The notes under the pieces are model-generated. The model had not been told where the DNA came from. It ran no database searches and saw only the letters and a list, made by a program, of their open reading frames with translations. DNA of 26,171 bases from a virus, in the IMG/VR virus record IMGVR_UViG_3300028388_005718, positions 1-26,171 of that record; one strand, written 5' to 3'. How positions within the stretch are numbered: position 1 is the first letter of the stretch; each line of letters starts with the position of its first letter. This document shows positions 18,571 to 26,171 of the stretch, piece by piece. The translations under genes were made by a program, and so were the position numbers.

Positions 18571-21291
18571 ATGGCAGATATAGAAAAATTTGTATATTAT
18601 AGTAACGGTTCAAAAAAGGTTTTAAAACCAACAGACAGAATAGTAATAGGTTCTGGAGGACTAGCATTTGAAGGCGATACAGCTGATGACTTTGAAATTC
18701 AATTATCTGTAGAAGATCCAACCGCTGACAGAACAATCACGTTTCCAGATGAAGATGGAGATGTTGCTTTATTGCAAGGTAATAGTTTGCCTAAAGCGTT
18801 ATCTTTTCCTGTAAAAAATCCTTCAAATACAACAGCTTTAACAAAAGGTCAAATTGTTTATATATCGGGGCATAGTGGAAACAAACCAGAAGTCTCTCTT
18901 GCAAGATCTGATTCTTCGTCTACAATGCCTGCTTTTGGTTTTGTTCAGAGCGACATTTCAGCTGAAGGCGAAGGTTACGTAGTATCTAGTGGTTTATTTA
19001 AAGGTATTGATACAAATACAAATTACGCAGAAGGTGATACACTCTATGTGAGTTCTACAACTGCAGGTGCCTTCCAAAATACTCCACCCACAGGATCTAG
19101 CTTAATACAGAATATTGGTAAGATTATAAAGTCTGACACCAACAATGGTGAAGTATTAGTTGGTGGTGCAGGCAGAACAAATGCAACGCCCAATCTTAAT
19201 CAAGGCAGATTCTTTATAGGTAATGCTAGTAATCAAAGTGTTTCTAGTAGTTATACTTTACCTAATACACTAACAAATAATGCTATTCTTGTTGCAAATA
19301 GCGACGGAACAAGTGTTTTATCTACAGACTTGTTAACTATTGATACTACAAACGATAGAGTGGGCATTGGAACTTCAAGTCCTGCAAGAACACTTCACCT
19401 TGTAGGCGACGTTCAATATGAAGGATCAATGAGAATAGATCAGTATCACAATTCTACAGACGGGCCTGATGTATTAATGCAAAAAGCTAGAGGAACTCCA
19501 TCTTCTGCAACAGCTTCACAAGACGGTGACGAGCTAGGAAAGTTTGTTTTTTATGGCCATAATGGTACTAGCTTTTTAGAGAGTGCGTCTTTTGTTGTTA
19601 CAGATAATGGTAGTCAAGGCGCTGAAATACAATTAAAAACTGCTTCAACTGGAGGAACGCCTGTAGAGAGACTTGAAATAAATAGCTCTGGAGTAATAAC
19701 TTTTAACAACTCTTATTCTTTCCCGACTTCAGACGGAACTTCTGGACAAGTTTTAACCACTAATGGTACAGGGACTCTAACATTTGCAGATGCATCTGGT
19801 GGAATATCTAATCTAGTTGAAGACACAACGCCTCAATTAGGTGGAACTTTAGATCTAAACTCGCAGACAATTCAAGGACATTTGGTTCCTTCTGCTGTAG
19901 ATACGTATAATTTAGGTTCTTCAGCTGCAGAGTGGAATGATTTATATCTTGGCGACTCTTCAAACATCTATTTTGGTCGCGACCAAGATATAACACTTGC
20001 GCACTTTCAAAATCAAGGTCTTGTCTTAAAGTCTGTGTTAGAAGGTAGTCAAACTCCTATTTTAACATTAAGAAACGATGCAGATACGTCTTTGTCTTTT
20101 GCAACTTTACTTTTTGATAGCTATTCTGCGTCTCCTGCAAATAATGATTTTATCCAGCAGATAACAACTAGAGGCAGAAATAGTATTGGTTCTGCGTTTG
20201 AATATAGTAAAGTTCAGACTAGAATAAATAATGTTACAGATGGTTCTGAAGCTGGATTGTTTAGAATCGGCGTTGGCACAGGAGGAACACCAGCAGGCAA
20301 CACTGCAACTATCGCCTTAACAGCTTATGGTAACTCATCAGGTGACGTTGTCGTAAAAGTCGATGAACATGACGGAGTTAGTTCTGGTCTAATGCTTGGT
20401 AATACTCTTGTAACAGCTACTTCAAGTGAGATCAATGCATTAGACATTTCTTCTGAAACGCCAACTGACAATGATGTATTAACATACACAGCAGCAAATG
20501 GATTGCATTGGGCAGCAGGTAGCAATATAGATCTAACTAGCGTATCATCTAACATTGTGCCATCTTCTGCTGATACTTATAATCTGGGTTCTACATCTGG
20601 AGAATGGGCAAATTTATATTTAGGCGATTTGAGTAGTATATATTTTGGCAATGATCAAGATGTTATACTTCAACATAATGCCGATTCTGGACTTACACTT
20701 AAAATGGGAAGTTCACAATCATCTTACGACCCAGCCTTTACTGTAAGGTCTAGCACTAGTAATACTAGCGGAATTGGTCCACAAATTAAGATTCAAAAAA
20801 TGTATACCGACGCAGGTGATACTGTAGGTGACATCTATTTTCAAGGATATCTTTCTGGTGCTTATGACAATTATTCAAGAATTAAGTCTATTGCGCTTGC
20901 TCAAACCCATGGTAATCTAAGATTATCTGTTTTATCTGGAAACATTGAAACAACTGCAATTGATATTATTGGTGATAGTTCATCAACAACCCCAGAGATT
21001 GTAAACGCGGGACCTCTAGCAATTAAAATTGCAGCTGCTGATCCTTCAACAAGAGGAGATCACGCTCATATTTACTCAAAAGATGTTAGCGGATCTGCAG
21101 AAATGTTTGTGCAAGATGAAGCTGGAAACGTTACACAAATATCTCCTCACAATGAAGAAGGTGACTGGATATACTGGTCAGAAAATTCTAAGACTGGTAA
21201 AAAAGTAAAGATCAATATGGAAAAAATGATAAGGCGACTCGAAGAATTAACTGGTGAATCTTTCTTTGAAGAATATGTTGAAGGTAATTAA
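18571..21291 (+). CDS. Tail fibre protein, 906 residues
   Basis: Starts with a short lead then DRTITFPDEDGDVALLQG (about 53-70). A beta-barrel unit (KGQIVYISG, GDTLYVSST, about 85-200) follows, and later two copies of VPSAVDTYNLGSS and VPSSADTYNLGST, then W-x-x-LYLGD and IYFG-x-DQD, at about 438-480 and 660-700. Near the C-terminus GDHAHIYSKD and EMFVQDEAGNVTQISPH precede a helical INMEKMIRRLEELTGESF. These are hallmarks of long trimeric fibres of marine phages. The two copies probably arose by internal duplication. No peptidase or cleavage domain was seen. Confidence 0.85.
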   Translation: MADIEKFVYYSNGSKKVLKPTDRIVIGSGGLAFEGDTADDFEIQLSVEDPTADRTITFPDEDGDVALLQGNSLPKALSFPVKNPSNTTALTKGQIVYISGHSGNKPEVSLARSDSSSTMPAFGFVQSDISAEGEGYVVSSGLFKGIDTNTNYAEGDTLYVSSTTAGAFQNTPPTGSSLIQNIGKIIKSDTNNGEVLVGGAGRTNATPNLNQGRFFIGNASNQSVSSSYTLPNTLTNNAILVANSDGTSVLSTDLLTIDTTNDRVGIGTSSPARTLHLVGDVQYEGSMRIDQYHNSTDGPDVLMQKARGTPSSATASQDGDELGKFVFYGHNGTSFLESASFVVTDNGSQGAEIQLKTASTGGTPVERLEINSSGVITFNNSYSFPTSDGTSGQVLTTNGTGTLTFADASGGISNLVEDTTPQLGGTLDLNSQTIQGHLVPSAVDTYNLGSSAAEWNDLYLGDSSNIYFGRDQDITLAHFQNQGLVLKSVLEGSQTPILTLRNDADTSLSFATLLFDSYSASPANNDFIQQITTRGRNSIGSAFEYSKVQTRINNVTDGSEAGLFRIGVGTGGTPAGNTATIALTAYGNSSGDVVVKVDEHDGVSSGLMLGNTLVTATSSEINALDISSETPTDNDVLTYTAANGLHWAAGSNIDLTSVSSNIVPSSADTYNLGSTSGEWANLYLGDLSSIYFGNDQDVILQHNADSGLTLKMGSSQSSYDPAFTVRSSTSNTSGIGPQIKIQKMYTDAGDTVGDIYFQGYLSGAYDNYSRIKSIALAQTHGNLRLSVLSGNIETTAIDIIGDSSSTTPEIVNAGPLAIKIAAADPSTRGDHAHIYSKDVSGSAEMFVQDEAGNVTQISPHNEEGDWIYWSENSKTGKKVKINMEKMIRRLEELTGESFFEEYVEGN

Positions 21292-21340
21292 TAATACTTA
21301 ACAAATAATTTTTAAATACACAATTAAACAGTACCAATTA

Positions 21341-21346
21341 TATAAT
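21341..21346 (+). promoter_or_regulatory. TATATAAT-type promoter candidate
   Basis: CCAATTATATAATTAGA lies 35 bp before the large fibre gene, in an 89-bp gap. Same core as at 4285 and 6679; no -35 box seen. Confidence 0.35.
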
Positions 21347-21380
21347 TAGATTAGAATAAAATATTAGGAGTCAAATAAAA

Positions 21381-24300
21381 ATGGCAACAAAGAATTTAGT
21401 TCCTAGAGAAGATCTAGAAGGAAAACTAGGTTTAGAAAATAGGCGTTGGTTAGGTGTTAATGCTTCAAACGGTTCTTTTAACGAATTAAAAACTGATTCT
21501 CTTTTAAATAAGGCAGGAAACCCTTTAATAGTATCAGGTGACAATAGCATTGTAATAACTGGCCCGAGTGATCCTGCTGATGGAAATGGCGCTCAATATA
21601 CAATAACCACCTCAGATAGTGGTAGCTCTAATGCTGAAGTTGATAGAATATTTGCTGGGAGCGAAACTGTTCCACAAAGTCAAGCAGTTATTTCTATACA
21701 CGACGTTAATGATCAAAATAATAATAAAATAGTTTTTAAAACTTTAGATACTACTCGATGGTTTATTGACAGTTCAGGTCATTATTTACCTAATACACCC
21801 AATGCCTATAACATTGGCAACGATACTAAACCTGTCAATAAGCTTTACCTGTCAGGAAACGAATCACAAAAAAAAGGTATTAGATTTGTCGATTCTTCAA
21901 ATTATCAAGTTTCCTTAAACACAACTAATGACACACGTCGTCTAATTGTTTCGTCTAATTTTGATTCTAATAATGATAGCTTTGTTTACGACAATCTAGT
22001 TGTTAGAAAATCTCCTGTTAAAGTTTCTACTACAGAAGAACTTTCAGCAACTTACGATAGCGAAGCTGGAACTCTAACAGCTAACAACAATGGCACACTA
22101 ACAATAGATGGCGTAGATATTTTAGCTAACGACAGAGTACTCGTAAATCATCAAACGAATAAGATTCAAAATGGTATTTATAAGTGTACATCTGTAGGAG
22201 ACGTAGAGAACAGTTTTGTTCTAACAAGATCAAACGATCTTAGCATCGGCGACGACTTCAGCAGTGTTTTTGTTGAAGTGTTAGAAGGTCAAAGTAACTC
22301 TGGAAATATTTTTTATGCATCGTCTGATCTAGAAAGCTCACTAGTTGGAACTAATAATATTACTTGGAGTTCTTTCAAGTCATCAGGTCTAGAAAAAGTA
22401 GAAGATGATTCAAGTCCAAGATTAAGTAACAATTTAGATCTTAATGCACACAATTTGGCTTCTTCAAGCACTGTAGAAATACTACCTGATGGCACATCAG
22501 TTGGCGAAGGTTTATCTCTGAATAAAAACCTATTAAAAATAAACTTTGTTAGTGCTAGTCAACCAGACTCTGTAATTCCAGAGTTAGTTTTTGGTGCTTC
22601 TAGCGACAAAGAAATTAAAATAAAATCACCAACAGCATCTGAATTTTTTACTGGCGGGAGTATTGCTAGCAATCAATTTACATTTACTTTTCGGCATGTC
22701 AATCTTACGCAAGCCGAAAAAGATAATTCGTTAGCTTATCTTGCGTCAGAAGGATTTGTCAATTCTGAAATAAACAGTCAAGGTTTTATAACATCAGCTG
22801 ATTTGCCAGATGTCAGTAATTTTATATCAACAGCTGACGATGCAAATTTAAGTACATTAACACTTTCTACATCAGGTAGCGGGTTTTCTTTAACAGCTGG
22901 CAATAAAAGAATCGGTCTTGTTGCAACACCTAGTAATGGAACAGATGCAGCAAACAAAGACTACGTTGACGCTTTAGTTCAGGGTATTAACTCTATACTC
23001 GATACATGCTTAGTTGCAACTGTTTCAAATCTAAATTCAATTTATGCAAATCAACAATTAACATCTCAAGCTAACGGAGCTTTATCTAGCAATATACTTG
23101 ACAATGTTGATATTAATTTAATTGTTGAAAGAGATGAAACAGACCCGCAAAATATTATTACTGGATCAAGAATTTTAGTTTCTAGCCAAGATAATGAAAG
23201 TCAAAACGGTATATATGAAGTAATAGACAAAGGAAACGCGTCCAGTCCTTGGATTTTAGAAAGAGCTGAAGATTTTAGAGAAAATTTCGAAGCAAGTGGT
23301 AGTTTTATTTACGTTGAAAAAGGTGACGTAAATAGCGGTAAAGGATTAGTTTGTACTTCTCCGTCAAATAACGATACAGTTGGCACTGATGATATTAAAT
23401 TTACAATATTTTCAGGTGCAGGAGAAATTCAAGCTGGAAGTGGTCTTACTTTAAGCGGGAATACATTAAACGCAAACATAAAAGACGCTGGCGATGATCA
23501 GATTATTTTTATTGATAACGACAATAAATTTGATGCAAATATTACAAATATTATAACTAAGATTAATACAGCTGGTGGTGTTGAAGCTTCAAATGCAGCA
23601 AGTTTTACTTGGCCTAGTACTTCACTATCACCAATCGCTGCAGATGATCAAATAGTTATCAAAGATTTGTCTTCACAAAATGGTGATGTAAAGAATGCGT
23701 CTGTAAATAACTTAAAACAAACAATGCTCGCTTTTGATACATCAGATATTGACTTTACATATACAGCAAGCCCAGAAAACTGGACTGCGTCAATAGGAGA
23801 TGAGAAAGTAACTAATGTTCACTTGAACCAGTCTGTTGTAACAGGATTGACTGAAGTTGATGAAACTCCTGGAGACAATGATTACTTTATGATCAAAAGT
23901 GACTCTCAGAATGGTTTGAGAAAAGTTTCTTACGAAAATTTAAAAAGTGGCATTTCAGCTACACCAGACTTTTCAAACTTGAGCCAAATCCCAGATGATG
24001 ACATATCTGGCGACGATACTTTAATTATAAATAATTCCACAGATAACACAAGCTACAGTATTGAACTCAATAAAATAACACTTAATACAGTTGTATTGCC
24101 TCCAGAAATATCTGGAAATACTATTGAACTTTATTCTGGAAATAGATACGTTTACGTTGTGCCTCGCTTAGGTAATGATGTTTCTCAAGTAGTTAATTTT
24201 AACTTAAATGACACAGTTGAAGGAACTTCAGACATTGTACCAGAAGGAAGTTCAATTGAATTAGAAATATACCAAGGCAGATTTGACCAAGACAGTTACA

Positions 24301-26105
24301 GTCATTTTCACTATCAAAAACTTTTCAATATAAGCGGAATTGACATCCAGGGTAGTCAAAGTGTTTCTTTTAATTGGATTGATTTAGAATCATCAAACAT
24401 TTTAAAGTTTACTAAGGCAGGAGGGTACTGGAGGTCTAGACAATACAAGAGAAGTGATTCTGTTCATTCTAATACTAGATTAATTAACTTTGTTGAGGGT
24501 GAGCTAAATGATCCTACTAAAATATTTGTTCAACCTTATTATTTTGTAGGTGACACTTCTAGTCAAATTACTTTAAATCTACCTGAAACTAGTTTTGCCT
24601 TAGCAAATGGAGTCAAGTACGGTAATAAATTAAGGTTGTATTTTACACACACTAATATGCAACAAATAACTATTACTAGTTCTGGTGACGAGATTATTAG
24701 AAGAGCTGATGGAAATTCTGGTTCAAGGGTTCCTCGTTTCGGTGGTGATAACTCGGAAAAAATAATAACTTTTGCAAATAGCGCAGAGACAGATATTCCG
24801 TACGTTGATATTGAATTAATTTCAGCAAACGATGCAGCAGGAAGTCAGTCTGAGGGATGGTTAGTATCTTCTCCTTATGATACTAGCGGCGCATCAGGTT
24901 TTGAGCCACCTACAGCCGAGCAGAACGAATTAATAAAGTGGAACGGGACAGCTTGGGTTGCAGGAAAAATTGGATCAATAAATATAGACAACGGATCTAT
25001 TACTGGTGGTGTTGATAATAATGGTGCACCTACTTCTACAATCGCTGCAGAAACAATTGTAGGAGGTAACATAGCAGATGACACCATTACACACGACAAG
25101 CTTAAAAATGTTAACAATAAAAAAGTTTTAGGTAGCTTGTCAAATAGTGGTGACAACGAAAATCCAACGAATACAGTTACAGAAATAAATGTATTAGACG
25201 ATACAACAAGCCCAGTTGCTGATGGTGGAAAACATACTAATTTAGCAACATGGACAGCTATTAAAGAATATGTCGATGATGTAGCAGGTCGCAGCACTTC
25301 TGCCAAAACAGTTATTGAATATAATGCATATTCGGCCGATCCGAATCCTGATCCATCAAGACCAAATACAATTGTCATTGGTGAAAGTGATGCTTTGGGA
25401 GACAGCACAATCCACATTGTCAACAATGTTCAAAGCGGTTTTGGAGCCGCAAGCGCTGAGCATTATAATACCGGTGCCTTTGGACAATCTTATTTGGCCA
25501 ACGTCGCTCCTACTTTTATTTATTTTAACCCAGAAAATACTGTGGTTAATGAAATACGAGGTGATAAATTTCTAACATATCCAAATTTAGCAGTTCAATC
25601 AACAATAAATATTAAACTGCCAAGAATTGAAACTTGGATAGCAAATAGAGGATTTGATCCTTTGGTAATTACATATGAAGTAAAAAATGTAGCCAATGAT
25701 ATCAATCCATTAGCAAGTCTTACAGCCTCGCAGGCAAAAAACAAATTTGCTAGTTTTAGATTTATCCCAAGCGATCTCGACTTTGGTGCTTATTCTACAT
25801 ATGGCGGTAATGACAACACAGTAGATGCTCATGTAAGAGATAATCCTTACAATGAAGTTCCAGTTTACATGAATGGTGATATCGACGCAATTGTAAAGAA
25901 TGGACAAACTTCATATAGTAATCTTACTTTTCTATATGAAGAAGCAAATGCTGCAATTATATCAGAAAAACAGGTTGGCGTGATAAAAACTTTAGAAATT
26001 TACCCAACAAGAGTTGGATCTCTACAACAATATATAGGTAGAAATATGAGTTATAAAACAACAGTAAATGCGCCTTATGTTTGGTCAATTAAAAGAGTTG
26101 GTTAG
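21381..26105 (+). CDS. Giant tail fibre protein, 1574 residues
   Basis: Multi-domain fibre. It opens with a lead of about 80 residues (EDLEGKLGLENRRWLG, then INGSxN-like strand units), then a unit with RVLVNHQTNKIQNGIYK at about 251-325. NGTDAANKDYVDALVQGI at about 518-535 is a standard fibre motif. A second copy of the QNGIY unit (RILVSSQDNESQNGIYE) is at about 597-670. Beta-rich spacers, AEQNELIKWNGTAWV at about 1176, and a distinct C-terminal domain from about 1320 follow. ATG after TAGGAG. Likely the main host-recognition fibre. Composition and codon choice match the preceding fibre. Confidence 0.85.
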   Translation: MATKNLVPREDLEGKLGLENRRWLGVNASNGSFNELKTDSLLNKAGNPLIVSGDNSIVITGPSDPADGNGAQYTITTSDSGSSNAEVDRIFAGSETVPQSQAVISIHDVNDQNNNKIVFKTLDTTRWFIDSSGHYLPNTPNAYNIGNDTKPVNKLYLSGNESQKKGIRFVDSSNYQVSLNTTNDTRRLIVSSNFDSNNDSFVYDNLVVRKSPVKVSTTEELSATYDSEAGTLTANNNGTLTIDGVDILANDRVLVNHQTNKIQNGIYKCTSVGDVENSFVLTRSNDLSIGDDFSSVFVEVLEGQSNSGNIFYASSDLESSLVGTNNITWSSFKSSGLEKVEDDSSPRLSNNLDLNAHNLASSSTVEILPDGTSVGEGLSLNKNLLKINFVSASQPDSVIPELVFGASSDKEIKIKSPTASEFFTGGSIASNQFTFTFRHVNLTQAEKDNSLAYLASEGFVNSEINSQGFITSADLPDVSNFISTADDANLSTLTLSTSGSGFSLTAGNKRIGLVATPSNGTDAANKDYVDALVQGINSILDTCLVATVSNLNSIYANQQLTSQANGALSSNILDNVDINLIVERDETDPQNIITGSRILVSSQDNESQNGIYEVIDKGNASSPWILERAEDFRENFEASGSFIYVEKGDVNSGKGLVCTSPSNNDTVGTDDIKFTIFSGAGEIQAGSGLTLSGNTLNANIKDAGDDQIIFIDNDNKFDANITNIITKINTAGGVEASNAASFTWPSTSLSPIAADDQIVIKDLSSQNGDVKNASVNNLKQTMLAFDTSDIDFTYTASPENWTASIGDEKVTNVHLNQSVVTGLTEVDETPGDNDYFMIKSDSQNGLRKVSYENLKSGISATPDFSNLSQIPDDDISGDDTLIINNSTDNTSYSIELNKITLNTVVLPPEISGNTIELYSGNRYVYVVPRLGNDVSQVVNFNLNDTVEGTSDIVPEGSSIELEIYQGRFDQDSYSHFHYQKLFNISGIDIQGSQSVSFNWIDLESSNILKFTKAGGYWRSRQYKRSDSVHSNTRLINFVEGELNDPTKIFVQPYYFVGDTSSQITLNLPETSFALANGVKYGNKLRLYFTHTNMQQITITSSGDEIIRRADGNSGSRVPRFGGDNSEKIITFANSAETDIPYVDIELISANDAAGSQSEGWLVSSPYDTSGASGFEPPTAEQNELIKWNGTAWVAGKIGSINIDNGSITGGVDNNGAPTSTIAAETIVGGNIADDTITHDKLKNVNNKKVLGSLSNSGDNENPTNTVTEINVLDDTTSPVADGGKHTNLATWTAIKEYVDDVAGRSTSAKTVIEYNAYSADPNPDPSRPNTIVIGESDALGDSTIHIVNNVQSGFGAASAEHYNTGAFGQSYLANVAPTFIYFNPENTVVNEIRGDKFLTYPNLAVQSTINIKLPRIETWIANRGFDPLVITYEVKNVANDINPLASLTASQAKNKFASFRFIPSDLDFGAYSTYGGNDNTVDAHVRDNPYNEVPVYMNGDIDAIVKNGQTSYSNLTFLYEEANAAIISEKQVGVIKTLEIYPTRVGSLQQYIGRNMSYKTTVNAPYVWSIKRVG

Positions 26106-26147
26106 ATTAGATTTTTAAATTAATTAGAGTTAAACGAAAGAAATAAA

Positions 26148-26171
26148 ATGATAAAGATTAAAAACGATTTA
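26148..26171 (+). CDS. Start of a gene running off the right edge
   Basis: ATG at 26148 after AACGAAAGAAATAAA; only MIKIKNDL is visible. It lies 42 bp after the fibre stop on the same strand. Nothing can be said of its function. Confidence 0.45.

Noticed and set aside
24875-25426. 183-codon minus-strand frame within the large fibre gene
   Set aside because: Lies wholly inside the fibre frame and has shadow-like composition; no ribosome site seen.

Overview
The window is a piece of a large tailed phage genome (Caudoviricetes), most likely a marine myovirus-type phage of a Gram-negative host. The phage assignment rests on long tail-fibre genes, a DinG/XPD-type helicase, a PIN-PhoH protein, a T5orf172-type GIY-YIG protein, holin-like membrane proteins and dense packing of small unknown genes with clear Shine-Dalgarno sites. 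The diderm host is inferred from two secreted lipoproteins with conserved cysteines. The host species cannot be read from this sequence.

Layout. (1) 1-1250, minus strand, visibly richer in G+C than the rest: a promoter array. Six promoters share one architecture (GTGTAAC-like -35, exactly 16 bp, TATAAT) and sit about every 145-200 bp. Between them are three micro-ORFs of 19-25 codons, each with a good Shine-Dalgarno and a hydrophobic product. There are also two related stem-loop blocks with no convincing gene, and a nested GC-rich inverted repeat upstream of the first promoter. The array ends in a gene that runs off the left edge. It resembles the early host-takeover modules of large phages. 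(2) 1250-6360, plus strand: a cluster of six proteins (starts at 1414, 2185, 3443, 3703, 4320, 5560) with related N-terminal helical peptides ending in (L/I)-x-E, like the capsid-targeting peptides of T4 internal proteins and the T4 prohead-protease cleavage rule. One is kinase-like and two may be acetyltransferase-like. Two paralogous four-cysteine lipoproteins lie among them, and repeated promoter-like boxes and 3' hairpins flank several of the genes. (3) 6365-9808: a GIY-YIG-like protein and a series of small beta-rich structural proteins, with one minus-strand coiled-coil membrane protein. (4) 9813-11050: a minus-strand class III nucleotide cyclase with membrane segments, divergent from a small holin-like protein. 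(5) 11053-17459: nucleic-acid and cell-takeover genes: helicase, Nudix hydrolase, a protein resembling a chaperonin apical domain, a zinc-cysteine protein, an Hc1 histone-like protein, a minus-strand zinc/sigma-region-4 protein, and PIN-PhoH. (6) 17469-26105: adhesion module with two small H-type-lectin-like proteins, a short structural protein, and fibres of 906 and 1574 residues.

Working together (inference): the left array would act first, making tiny membrane peptides and structured RNAs. The cluster to its right would be made late, packaged in the capsid and delivered with the DNA, so a kinase and possible acetyltransferases would be active at the moment of infection. The right side supplies replication and repair functions and the host-recognition fibres. 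No tRNA, CRISPR, integrase or insertion sequence was seen.
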